64,000 nt of DNA, taken from NCBI GenBank assembly GCA_900208305.1, contig OAPG01000002.1, forward strand, positions 372,001 to 436,000. Direction: 5' to 3'. A program made the translations under genes and the position numbers. Below the pieces are notes generated by a model. It was given only the letters and a program-made list of their open reading frames with translations. It made no database searches and was not told the origin of the DNA. The stretch comes from Melanopsichium pennsylvanicum. Its lineage: Eukaryota > Basidiomycota > Ustilaginomycetes > Ustilaginales. Positions 47,662 through 58,460 of this stretch are shown piece by piece; within the stretch, counting starts at the first letter, position 1; each line of letters starts with the position of its first letter.

Positions 47662-49296
47662 TCAAAAGATGCGACCGAACTTGGTGCCGTCAACCTTGGC
47701 GTTGGCCTTAAGCTCCCCTCGCTTGACGATGGTGTAAGCCTCACCAGGTGTGATATAAGCGGCGGCTTTGTCACTGATCGACTTGACGCCCTCGGCAGAC
47801 TGCTGAGCTTTGAGCTTATCCGAAACGGCAGCAACAGTACTGGTAGTGGTCATGGGCGTCTCGTCTGTGGGAGTGGCAGGGGCGGCAAAGTCCTCGTCGT
47901 CCGAAGTCACGGGTGAAGGGGGAGCGCCGGCGGGCTTGTGAGAAGAAACACCGGTAGAACGGTTCTCGCGAGCGGCTTTCTCGAGCTCATCCTTAGCAAG
48001 CTGGTAACCACCGTCAAGAACACCGACTCGCATCATGGAAAGCAAGTTGTGAGCGGCGTTCGAGTGGTCATAAACACCACCCAGGAAAGCAGTGGTAGCG
48101 TCCTTGCCGATCTTGGCGGTAAGGAGGTGACGTCCACCTGGGTGCTGGTCGAGGAATGAAGAGACATCGTGGATGAAACCGTGAACAACGATGAGAGGGC
48201 GAGTCTTTGACTCCTCCACGAAGTCGTCCCACGAGATGACAGGAAGGTGAGCCGATGACTTGGGCCACTCGAGCTGCTGACCCAACTCGTGAGCGTTCTG
48301 GAGCTGCATCGCGAGACGACCCTTCTTGACTTCGTTGTCCGGGAAGGTCTTGAGGTGCGAAGCGAGGCCAAGCTTCTGCATCGAGGCGATGAACCACTTG
48401 GTCGGGTCGAACTGGTACCACTGAATAGCGTTGCGGTAGTCCATGGGGAACTGGTGGTGGAAGTTGTGGTAACCCTCACCGACGGTGACGAGGGCGGTGA
48501 AGAAATGGTCTCGAGGGGTCATTTTATTGTCAAAAGTGGCCTCACCGAGGTAGTGGGCGAGCGAATTGACGCAGAAGGTCGAGTGGTGAACGAAGAAGAG
48601 ACGGAGCATACCGGCGAAGAAGAAGCCTCCGCGCCAATCGTTCCAACCAAGACCGGCTACCAGCGTAGGGAAACCGAAACCGAAAAAGAGAAGCATGGGA
48701 ATGTAGAACTTGTGCTGGAACTTGATGACCTGGTTCTTGCGCAAGTCGGAGATGTCAGCAACACCGGGCTTGCGGCGAGGCTTGATGAGCATCCAGCCAA
48801 GGTGCGACCAGAACAGACCGAAGTGAGCTCCGTAAGGGTCGAGATCAGTGTCGGTGTATCGGTGGTGAGCGCGGTGGCCGCGAGCCCACCAGTGGATGGA
48901 ACCCTGGACAGCGCCGGAACCCATGCATGCGAGAAAGTACTGAAGAGTGATGGAAGCATTGTAGGCGCGATGAGCCCAAAGACGGTGGTATCCGGCGGTG
49001 ATACCAAGACCGGTCAAGAAGTAATAGCCGAAAGTCCACATTGCAGTGTACTTGTTCCAACTAGTGGTGAAGAGACCGTAGATAGCAAGAATAGGAGTGA
49101 TTGTAAGGGCCAAGAACGAAACCCACTGGATCTCACTCAAAATATTTTTGAGCTGGACGGGGGGGAGAGGCTTCTCGGTGGCAAGCACACGAGAAACGTA
49201 GTCGTCTGGGATGTTGGCATCGGCGAACTCCTCCTTAGGAGCGGCCTGCGCATCCTTCTTGGCGATCGTGGACCTTTGCTTAAGTTCGGCGGACAT
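47662..49296 (-). CDS. OLE1: Stearoyl-CoA (delta-9) desaturase with cytochrome b5 domain
   Basis: ER membrane di-iron enzyme that inserts the delta-9 double bond into palmitoyl- and stearoyl-CoA, with its own cytochrome b5 electron donor. The frame begins upstream only at a TTG; the first ATG is 49296 (MSAELKQRSTIAKK), giving 544 residues. The three histidine boxes are HRLWAH (104-109), HRAHH (141-145) and HNFHH (277-281). Hydrophobic membrane segments lie around 58-78, 86-102 and 198-240. The C-terminal cytochrome b5 domain, about 350-440, has the heme-binding HPGG at 385-388. The tail beyond 450 is Ser/Pro/Thr-rich and less conserved. Length and fusion match fungal Ole1. No intron. Confidence 0.97.
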   Translation of the reverse strand: MSAELKQRSTIAKKDAQAAPKEEFADANIPDDYVSRVLATEKPLPPVQLKNILSEIQWVSFLALTITPILAIYGLFTTSWNKYTAMWTFGYYFLTGLGITAGYHRLWAHRAYNASITLQYFLACMGSGAVQGSIHWWARGHRAHHRYTDTDLDPYGAHFGLFWSHLGWMLIKPRRKPGVADISDLRKNQVIKFQHKFYIPMLLFFGFGFPTLVAGLGWNDWRGGFFFAGMLRLFFVHHSTFCVNSLAHYLGEATFDNKMTPRDHFFTALVTVGEGYHNFHHQFPMDYRNAIQWYQFDPTKWFIASMQKLGLASHLKTFPDNEVKKGRLAMQLQNAHELGQQLEWPKSSAHLPVISWDDFVEESKTRPLIVVHGFIHDVSSFLDQHPGGRHLLTAKIGKDATTAFLGGVYDHSNAAHNLLSMMRVGVLDGGYQLAKDELEKAARENRSTGVSSHKPAGAPPSPVTSDDEDFAAPATPTDETPMTTTSTVAAVSDKLKAQQSAEGVKSISDKAAAYITPGEAYTIVKRGELKANAKVDGTKFGRIF

Positions 49297-51368
49297 GATT
49301 GTGACAACGAATTCGTGTAGCAAAGCAGATGTGGTGGTCGTCAAGTTAGAAGTGTGAGTGTTAACGCAGGGAGGTTTCTTATATTAATCTGCTCCCTCGG
49401 CCAAGCGCAGAGCGAAGTTTTAAAGGTAGCAGAGCAGTTCACGGCCTGTCCCGATGGGCCGACAAAAAAACGAAAGGAGCCGCAACTACCCACCAGAGCC
49501 GACTGAGCTCGTGCTCAGACCAGAGAGGGGTCGCAATTGACAGCACTGACCAGACACAAAAGAACGAGTGGCAAGGCCGACGATGAGAGGCTGACTTGCA
49601 CTGTACTGCAGAAAGCTCCGGCTTCTTGCGACAAGTTGGGAAAGGGAAGGGTCCGATGCCACGAAGAACCAAGGCAGGAAGTTAAGGATGGAATAAGTGA
49701 CCTTGGATTTAGCGACGGCCTTAGACCTGTAGATCCGTAAGGGAGGCCAGTAGCCACCGGCCTCATTAACTGTGTGCTGCGTGGCAATGTTGGGATCCAC
49801 CCCAGAAATCTGTGGGCCCACAGAAATTGCCTGCTGCTGATGATGGATGACAAGCCAGAATTTCCCTTGTCAAGCTGCGCTGAGAGGCTGTAGTTCACCG
49901 GCAAATATCCGAGAAACTTTCCCATGGTTTCAAGTTCGAGAGGTATTGGGGTCTGGAAGGCGTGAATTTCTTTCAGCATTTCATTTCACATTTTCGAATC
50001 TAAAGTTACATCAAAATGCACGGACTCGTAAGTATCCCCAACAAATTGTCGTGCATAGATCGTGGGGCGGAGAAAAGCGTGGCAATCGGGAGGAAGTCAC
50101 ACGAAATTTACCAGAAAATAAAAAGAGAGCTTGCCAGCCGAGACTGGAGTGATTGCGCATCGACGAGAATTGCGTCTGGAAGGGTGGCAAATATCGTCTC
50201 TCCAGGAGAACATGTCCATAGAAGATCATGATCCTCCCGGGAACATGTCTTACAGAAAATCACGCACAGCGCGGTGCAGAGCTAGGCTTTGCGATTTAAG
50301 ACCAAACTCACACCAGCTGCTAGTCATGGGCTATCGACTTGTTCGAGCTTGATTCGCAACGCTTGCTTGAAAAAATCCTCGAGCCTCGTGGCTGCTCTTG
50401 CCTTGAAAGCTGATTGATAAGCAGCATACCTATCCGGTGATTAAACTTAGCAGAGCTCACAGCAATCTCGCAAGGATTCGACCATGTCGTCGTTCCAACA
50501 TACTTTGCGAAGCTTACATCGCAACCAATTTAGGTGGCGTTCTTTTGCTGACATTTATCGTTGCCTGCGGACAATCACGTTCAAGATCACAGCAACATGC
50601 TTGGCTCGTGAGCTCCGGACTACTCTAATACAACATGATGACGAAGAAGCTTAAAATAGCTTAGCATGCTTATGATTGCGTAGGGTCTTCCCGGAGCAAG
50701 AAGTGGGAGCAGGTGCCGAATCTCGGAACAAAGGACGACTTCGAATGGCTCGAAGCCTCCGAAATATGGCGGAGGTTATCACACTGACAAAGTTCTGAGA
50801 TTCTCGGAGCGCTGCTTCTTTTAGTGCGTTTTGATGGAAAATTCGCAGGCTTTGTCAAATTGTGCTGTCTCGTGCCAGTCGGATGTTTCTTGATTAATCA
50901 TAATGACATAATCAGCTCTTAGCCAGCTTCGTTATGCACCTCTTTTGGACAGGGTTTTCAAATCACGTGCCATCTGTGAATGGGGGGGCACTTCAAAATC
51001 GCTATGTGTTGAGACAGTTTCAAGACGCTTACCAAATGTGAAAGATGCACACAAAAGTAGTATTTGGGAAGAAGGGAGGAGTTTTAACCCCGCTTCGGTT
51101 GAATGAGATTGCGAGGATACGATGAGACTGATTGTACAAGGAGGACTGAAGATCATGTTGATTTGGAACGATTTTGACGGAGAAACGACACGCGATAAAA
51201 GGTGCTCAAAGCAAGGCTTAGCATGTGCCCAGCAACGTGCTGAACTCACATTGGCAACAGGCGAGAAGCGGGAATCATGCACAGGTTGAAGTGTGCTCGT
51301 GGCCTAAGAAACAGAAAGAAATGCAAATGTAGGTGACTATAACGGACGCAACAGCAAAAGTCGCACGT
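49297..51368. other. Intergenic region, OLE1 promoter and SHMT 3' side
   Basis: About 2.1 kb between two minus-strand genes. It should hold the OLE1 promoter, which in fungi is fatty-acid regulated, though I identified no specific element. The largest ATG frame (49515-49979, minus, 154 codons) has no recognisable domain and overlaps other frames. Confidence 0.55.
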
Positions 51369-53004
51369 TTAGTGGGCAGGCTTCTTGATGACCGAAGTAT
51401 CGGGAACACCGGGGAGGGGGAAGCTGGTGGCAAACGCCTCGACGTCCTTGTTGAGCTGCTTGACAGCCTCAGACTGGCGAGCAGCGTTCATGAAGTCGAC
51501 GAGCTTCTTGCCAGAGGTCTTCTGGATGTCGAGCGAGATCTGGACGACGCGGTCGAGGAACTCGGCAACCTTCTCCATGTCCTTCTCGCCCATGGATCGC
51601 GAGGTGAGCGCACCGGTACCAATGCGGACACCACCCGGCACAAGCGCCGAAGTGTCTCCGCTGACGGCGTTCTTGTTGAGGGTGATGTGGGCAAGATCGC
51701 AGATGTTCTCGACCTTGGAGCCAGTGAGGCCAAGGGGACGCAAATCCCAGAGGATGAGGTGGTTCTCGGAACCGTCGGTCTGCAGCTTATAGCCCTTACC
51801 AGAGAGAACCTTGGCGATTGCCTGGGAGTTCTTGATGACCTGGACGGCGTAGTCCTTGAAAGCGGGTTCGGAGGCCTGCTTGAGGGCAACGGCGATACCG
51901 GCAATTGTGTTGTTGTGAGGGCCACCCTGGCAAGCGGGAAAGACGGCAGCGTTGACGCGACCCTCGATCTCGGCATCACGGTCCTTGCGGAAGAAGATCA
52001 TTCCGGCACGAGGACCACGGAGGGTCTTGTGGGTAGTGGTGGTGACAATGTCACAGAACTCAAAGGGGTTATTCTGGACTTGAGCGGCAACGAGGCCGGA
52101 GATGTGAGCAATGTCGGCCATAAGGTAGGCAGACTGAGTCTTGGCGATCTCGGCGAGCTTGGCATAGTCCCAGTCACGGGGATAGGCGGAACCACCGCAG
52201 ATGACCATGCGGGGCTTGAAGAGGTCGGCATTCTTCTTGAGCTCTTCATAGTTGATGTAGCCTGTAGCGGGGTCAACGTTGTAAGGGAACGACTGGAAGT
52301 AGATGGAAGAAGCTGAAATCTTCTTCTTGGCTGTGTAGTAACCGTGGGTAAGGTGACCACCCGATGGGAGACCGAGACCCATGATGCGGTCCTGGGGCTG
52401 AAGAAGGGCGGTGAAGGTAGCAAAGTTGGCAGTGGAACCAGAGTAAGGCTGGACATTCACGCCCCACACCTTGGGGTCAAGGTTGAAGGCTTTGAGGGCA
52501 CGCTGCTGGCAGAGAACCTCGAGCTGGTCGATGTACTCGTTACCACCGTAGTATCGAGCACCAGGAAGACCCTCTGAGTACTTGTTGGTGAGGATGGAAC
52601 CGTTGGCCTCCATGGTTGCGAGAGAGGTCAGGTTCTCGGAAGCAATAAGCTCGAGACCGGAGAACTGACGGTAAGTCTCATTCTCGATGATCTGCTGGAC
52701 CTCAGGGTCAGCCTCAGCGAGAGACTGGTAGAGGACCTTATTCTGAAGGTAGCGCCGATGAAGTATGATTCAAGTGTCGTGGAAAGTCAGCGAACATGAT
52801 CAGAATGGGACAAGCGCTTGACAGGTCATTTGAATGATGAGCACTTACAAAGTCGGTGGGGACGGCGACGGACATGTTAGTGACAGAAGTATTAAAGGAA
52901 CGAGAGAGGAAGGTGGCGGAAGGGAAGAATGATCGTGTGGCAGGAAGAGATGAGTTCCTAATAAGGTTTTGAGCAAGTCTTGCACAAGGGCGACGGGCGG
53001 CCAT
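51369..53004 (-). CDS. Serine hydroxymethyltransferase with mitochondrial presequence
   Basis: PLP enzyme interconverting serine and glycine while charging tetrahydrofolate with a one-carbon unit. Exons 53004-52849 (52 codons) and 52742-51369, separated by a 106-nt intron (GTAAGT donor, CTTCAG acceptor, phase 0). The product is 509 residues. Residues 1-43 are Arg/Ser/Ala-rich without acidic residues, a mitochondrial presequence; Met44 begins the part resembling cytosolic SHMT. Family landmarks are [63 protein letters not shown] and the PLP lysine near residue 291 in [12 protein letters not shown]. The C-terminus is complete. The full length fits the mitochondrial isoform. Confidence 0.95.
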
Positions 53005-55607
53005 GGAAGAAGATGTTGGTGTGGTGGTGGTGGCAAAGAAATGTTAGGGTGTACTGTGGGATGTGTATCAAGAAGCGGGTACAGCTGTAATAGTGAAAGC
53101 GTGCGCACGCGTTGACTTGAAGAGAATTGAATCAATTCGAGTCAGCTGCAGAGCAAGACAGAGCTTTTGGGTGAAATTACTGTGTGCAAAAGGAGAAGAA
53201 AGGAAGAAAATTTGATTGGTGAGCTGAGAGTGTCCCTCTTTTTCTTTTTCTTTTGCTTTTCTTCTTTTTTTTTTTTCTGGGTTGGTTGGCAGCAAGCGAA
53301 AGAGAGAGCTCTAGAATTGGTTGAGCGATCGTAGCTAATCCGAACGCATATTGTGTGGCGGATTTCGAGCACGGGATCAATGTTTAGTCGAGACCAGACC
53401 CTTTCTTTGGTCTTGGGTGAGAACATTTCCTGCTCTTTCCCTCTCTCTAGACAGTTTGAGGCCAGACTGGAGCAGGAGTCGACGAGCATGAAAAGGTGCC
53501 TCAACTTTACCAACGCTCCAATCACAACGTATTTTCCTTATTTGCTGCTGTACGTGACCGGCTGCTGCCGGCTTGCTGTCCCGTTTGGCTCGCTGGCCAG
53601 AGACAAAGCTGCTACTGCTTCTCCAATCCTAAGATCAGCTCAATGCAGCGTTGTGTTTGCCTTCTTTTCGTGCGCTACGAGCCATGCTTTGTTTGGAGCT
53701 TGAGACATACGATTGAGTTGAAATCTGATAGGACGCGACCGGAGATCTGTCGTGCTATAGGTGTAAGTGTGGGTTTTCAAAACTTGCAACCGATGCGGTT
53801 CCATCTCTTAAATATGGTCAAGTGCGATGAGCTGGAGGCCGTGAAAGCCTTCGGGGCCGATTAAATGTATGATACAAGCTTGGTCACATTACGGTGCTGT
53901 GACTACCAAAAACGGCAGTAGCGCAACCACATGCGCTCTTGACGTTGATCTTTTCCGATTGAACGGAACAAATTATGGAAAACTCCACGGTCGCTTTCCG
54001 TTCGAGCCATCAACAAGGTCCGCCTTCGGTCCTTGTCCAGTTTAGAAGCAACATCTATACAGTTTAGCTGTAGCATAAAGGACCCTGACGTCTTGCCATC
54101 GTAATGGAAATTGTCACCAACATCTGGAGTGATTGTCCCGTCAGCTCATTGGCGACCAATTATTCAAGTCGAGATGACCAGAGCGCCAGTTTGAAAATAA
54201 AGCAGAAGCCGTAGGTAGCCATGGGCTTTGAATCCAGGAAGCATGTGATCCTCACGAGATACAATCGTCCACGGGTGATGGAAGAGGAGTTCGGCGGCGC
54301 AGACTCTCGCGAACTGGAAAATAATGCTCTGTAAGCATGACTGGACGTAATTTAATCTTTAATCGAGATAGCGTTCTTTCTCGAGCTCGATCAGATTGAT
54401 ACTTTAAAAGCTCGAATTCACGACGCCCTAGAACTCAGCCCGTCACGCTTCACTGCACCCTGTGGCTACAATAGTGTTGCTTCTAGTTTCGAGGGCTTGG
54501 CTAAGAATTCACCGGGCAATTGATTTTATTAATTTCTTGTCAACGCAAAAGTGAGCGGCCAAACCGTGTCGTGGAAGAATTCGACCATAAAGCTTTGAGG
54601 TGGACAGACGAACGTGTGTGTGTAAGTGTGTGTGTGTGTGTCTGATACAGTAAATGCCAAAAGTGATCAAAGCAAGAGAGCTTTGACACAGGGTTTTGAG
54701 TGGGAGAAAGGTAGGTGAGGATGCGCGTCTAGACTGGGAAGCGACTGTCAAAAACATCACCGTCTGAAACAAATCCGCGGTGATTGAGGCATTTTATTAA
54801 TTTTTAAAATCAGCAAGCTATAAATGACTGACTAGTCCGGAAGAGCGATCCGGAGTAATGAATTTACCGTACGCGTCATTTAGTTTTTATTCCTTTTTCG
54901 ATTTTTTAAAGATGCAGCCGGCTAGTAAGGATGTTGTACAAACGTAATCGACGGTTTGCATGCTTTGCGAGAGTTCTGCCATCTCAGAATCAACAAATAG
55001 CTGTGGTCTTGATCGTTACACACTGAAAGCTGCTGTATACTTTGGTCTGAAACAGCGCAGGGGCCAAATGATTTGATTGATTGATTGTTGATGCAAGGTA
55101 AGCACAAAGAGACGGCCAAGATTCGCAAAATGTCAAAAATTCAAACACTGAACGGTGTAGGGTGCACACTGCGACATCTTCCTTTTTTGGTCGTTCGAAC
55201 AGGCAAGCCGAACAGGCAAGCCGAGCAGAGCATGTTTGAGCTTTGACCGTCGGTTGTGCGTCGGACAACTGCCATCATAGGCCAAAATTGTCTTGGCAAA
55301 ATGACCCTGAACCTTTCGTCTGTACTTTGACGCTCTCGCTCTTGCCGACTTAGCTCGCTGTTAACTACCGTCAAGTCTCCATCGTCTATACTTTTCAACC
55401 AGCGGCGACCACATGAAGCACGAGCATGGCGCCGCAGTAACACATCGCACAAACTTGCTCATCAGCCAACAATCTTTTCTGTCGTGCCAGCGAGCCGAAC
55501 ATCGAGGACGCGATTTCAAGTTTTCAGCCGCGAGCAGCACCACCTGAATCCGTCGCTGCTCTGTGCATCGTAGTCGATATTCACGCTTTCATAAACATCG
55601 CGTCGCA
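53005..55607. other. Divergent intergenic region SHMT / VTT protein
   Basis: About 2.6 kb between two genes transcribed away from each other. It has a T/C-rich tract at about 53.23-53.28 kb close to the SHMT start, and a GT microsatellite near 54.63 kb. Open frames are short and overlapping on both strands. No gene, tRNA or mobile element could be supported. Confidence 0.55.
54614..54641. repeat. (GT)n microsatellite
   Basis: GT dinucleotide run interrupted once (gtaagtg). Simple sequence repeat in an intergenic region. Confidence 0.85.
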
Positions 55608-58058
55608 ATGGAAGGCTCATCGAATCTGGCTCCAGTCTCGCCTCCTCGACTGGTGAGAGCTTTGACAGAACATCCAACACGCGCAGCATCCTCTTCTGCC
55701 AACCTGGACCACTCGTCCGGCGATGCATCCAGCGACATGATGCAACCTCCCGCAATCGTGTGGGAGGGCCAAGCTGCAGCAGTAAGCTCCTCTTCCGCAC
55801 GCAAAGGCCGCGCAAATCGTGCCCGTACACGCTCCGTCTCTTCCAACGCTGTGCCCGTATCCCAGATCGCCAGGTCCATCCTATCACCCCTTCATGTTGA
55901 GCCCAACAAGGAGCCCGATCGTGGACCGGGTACTCCAGATTTTACCCTCTCAGCAAACACACCACAATGGCGAAGAGCAGACCTTGAACGCGATAGGACC
56001 ATGTCCAGCCTCGGTCAGGGCTTGCAGCTCATCTCAGAGGCAGACAGGTCCGCAGACCCTTCTTCCAGCGTCGCAGCCGCACCACCGCGCTCAGCAAGCG
56101 ACGCATCTCACTCTTCCGACGATTTCGATTCGCATAAGAAGAAGACCGAACCCTTGAATGCATTCAGCAGACCGAGATTGTCGACGTTGCGCTCTTTCTT
56201 CTCTTCCTTCTCGGCCAATAATCCCGCCGTCAACTCGGGCAATACGCCCAACACTCCTCAGAGCAAAGAAGCTCACCTCAAAAGCGATGCGCGATCGCAT
56301 TCACAGCCACCCGTGCGGCCACAGCCTCTGGTCATGCCATCCGCCAGACCCGCTGCGCCTAATGGTCTTATAGGCCTCAACAAGGACAGTCCACCGCTCA
56401 CTCCCACAAGCGATCTCGATGAACAGAATGAATATCAGCAGTACGTCAACGCGTTCCGCCAGCCTTTCATACCCAAACATGCCCTTAAGCATCACGGCCC
56501 ACCTAAGCATCAGTGGAGCGCAGCGCAAGCAGCTGCCGACGCTGCACAGGCAGATTTGGATGAGCGGAAACGCATCACTCCACCAGCTTCATCGCAATGG
56601 CCATTCACACCACCTCTCACCACCTCGAGCGTAACCTCTCCCGTCGCTAGCACCAGAGCATTCTCCTCACCGACACGACCAGATTCGACCCTCAACTCAA
56701 GCAACACATACCAAGGCATCCTTCCATCGCATCTCGTCTCGGGTCCCGCACCTGACAGTCGTTCCACGACCCCTACTTCCTCTACCGTGACATCCACTTC
56801 TGAACCACCGTCAGGACGCACTTACAACATGTTTGACGTCGACACCTACCGCATCGAGTCCGCTGGCAAGACCCTCATGGCACTTCTGCCACGCATCCAG
56901 ATCAACCTCAGTTCCTGGCGACTTTCAATGCCCAACCTGCGCCCATACCTCCCGCGTTTGGTGTGCCTATTTGCTATCTTTGCCGCCTCTACGTGCTGCA
57001 TCGTCTTCATGCTCTCCACCCTCCCTCTCACTTTGCCCAAGCACATCACAAGTCTCACCCTCAGCGAGATCAAGGAGATCGCCATGAGCCTCAAGCTCTA
57101 TTCTCAGAGCAGCAACAAGGCTTTCGTTCACACTTTGGTGGTGTTGGGCACCTTTTTCACCTGGAAACAGTCGTTCACCGTGCCGGGAAGCTTGATCATG
57201 AACGTGGTGTTCGGTGCCATGTACGGGACGTATTCGGGAACGTTGTACACTTCGGTGCTCACTGCAGTGGGCGGTGTATTCTGCTATCTCCTATCAGCAC
57301 CATTGGCTCCCCTGATCACGTCGCTGCCTGGACTTGCCAAACCGTTGGATGCGATGCGACGTGCGCTTTCGCCAGGGAGGGCCCGTGCGTCTGGCAGAAG
57401 CGTCATGATCTCAAACACGAACGGTGGCTCCAACGGTAATGTGTGGACGTACCTTCTTGTCCTACGAGTACTTCCCGTTGTTCCGTATGGGTTGATGAAC
57501 ATCGCTTGCGGAGTACTCGGTGTACCGCTCGCCCCTTACGCCGCAACGCTAGCGGTCGGTTCGATTCCTTGGAACTTTGTCACTTGCCAAGTAGGTGATC
57601 TCTTGCAGGAGATCGTGGAAGCGTTGCCGGTGGACGATGATACGACCGTGTCTGGTTTGGAGGACAAAGCCAAGAGCAGTGCTGGTGGAGGCATGCGTGC
57701 CATCGTGGATCGCATTTGGAATCGGGAAATGATGATCAAGCTCATCTTGCTGAGTTTGGCGAGCTTGCTGCCCATGCTGCTCAGTCGATACCTCAAGCAC
57801 AGGCAACGTTATCAGGCCGAAGCCGATGGCTACCAGCCAGTGGATTCGGTAGATGTCGGTGAGGTAGACGATGAAGAATCCGACAGACCCGAATCGAGGC
57901 GTACTTCTATATTGTTTGGCGCAGAGGCAAAAATGCTTCCTACCGAGACCGTCGAACTGAATCATTTTCAGCAGCAGCAGAATTCTTTTATAGATAATAG
58001 CATGGCGGCTGCAGGAAGTAGTAATCGGAATCATAGCATCAGAAACGCTTGGCTCTGA
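55608..58058 (+). CDS. SNARE-associated Golgi (VTT domain) membrane protein, TVP38/TMEM64 type
   Basis: 816-residue membrane protein; the frame extends back to a GTG at 55563, but the first ATG is 55608 (MEGSSNLAPVSPPRL). Residues 1-440 are Ser/Pro-rich and presumably cytosolic. The first membrane segment is at about 450-478 (LVCLFAIFAASTCCIVFMLS). The VTT core, about 508-672, contains FTVPGSLIMNVVFGAMYGTY, then LRVLPVVPYGLMNIACGVLG and VGSIPWNFVTCQVGDLL, the conserved motifs of Tvp38/DedA-like proteins. A final hydrophobic segment is at about 706-728, followed by an acidic tail. Yeast Tvp38 is a Golgi protein; relatives have lipid-scramblase activity. The long N-terminal extension is unusual. 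Its exact role is not known. Confidence 0.88.
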   Translation: MEGSSNLAPVSPPRLVRALTEHPTRAASSSANLDHSSGDASSDMMQPPAIVWEGQAAAVSSSSARKGRANRARTRSVSSNAVPVSQIARSILSPLHVEPNKEPDRGPGTPDFTLSANTPQWRRADLERDRTMSSLGQGLQLISEADRSADPSSSVAAAPPRSASDASHSSDDFDSHKKKTEPLNAFSRPRLSTLRSFFSSFSANNPAVNSGNTPNTPQSKEAHLKSDARSHSQPPVRPQPLVMPSARPAAPNGLIGLNKDSPPLTPTSDLDEQNEYQQYVNAFRQPFIPKHALKHHGPPKHQWSAAQAAADAAQADLDERKRITPPASSQWPFTPPLTTSSVTSPVASTRAFSSPTRPDSTLNSSNTYQGILPSHLVSGPAPDSRSTTPTSSTVTSTSEPPSGRTYNMFDVDTYRIESAGKTLMALLPRIQINLSSWRLSMPNLRPYLPRLVCLFAIFAASTCCIVFMLSTLPLTLPKHITSLTLSEIKEIAMSLKLYSQSSNKAFVHTLVVLGTFFTWKQSFTVPGSLIMNVVFGAMYGTYSGTLYTSVLTAVGGVFCYLLSAPLAPLITSLPGLAKPLDAMRRALSPGRARASGRSVMISNTNGGSNGNVWTYLLVLRVLPVVPYGLMNIACGVLGVPLAPYAATLAVGSIPWNFVTCQVGDLLQEIVEALPVDDDTTVSGLEDKAKSSAGGGMRAIVDRIWNREMMIKLILLSLASLLPMLLSRYLKHRQRYQAEADGYQPVDSVDVGEVDDEESDRPESRRTSILFGAEAKMLPTETVELNHFQQQQNSFIDNSMAAAGSSNRNHSIRNAWL

Positions 58059-58460
58059 TCAAGTCACTTCTGGATTCCTGACATAGACACATATCGGACC
58101 GTGGGATTTGTAACGATCATTGCGAGCATATCGCAAAATGCATTTGAATGGAGTCGAACATGCATGCATCCTTTTTTTCCTTCTCTTTACTCGACAGATC
58201 CTCATCATTGTATCCGAACAAAGTGTGCTAGCGAAGCAAACCTGAAATGTCCGTTTCCGTCTTGAATGTCCTGCAGGACGACACTTCCGGCAATTTGACA
58301 CACAAAGTAAAGTCCAGCCAAGCGTTTGAAAAATCTACAAACCTCATCATTCAAGCGATCATCGTGAATCTACGTTACGTACAATCTGTTATGTGTAAGA
58401 CGACAGAGCAAAACCGTGTATCTTTAACCCTTATCTTTGAAAGCCAATCCACACGTCAAA
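58059..58460. other. Short convergent intergenic region VTT / PPX1
   Basis: 402 bp between stops of convergent genes, likely containing both 3' ends. Nothing else seen. Confidence 0.6.

Noticed and set aside
48289..49320. 343-codon frame antisense to OLE1
   Set aside because: Shadow of the OLE1 coding sequence; its composition mirrors the sense codons.
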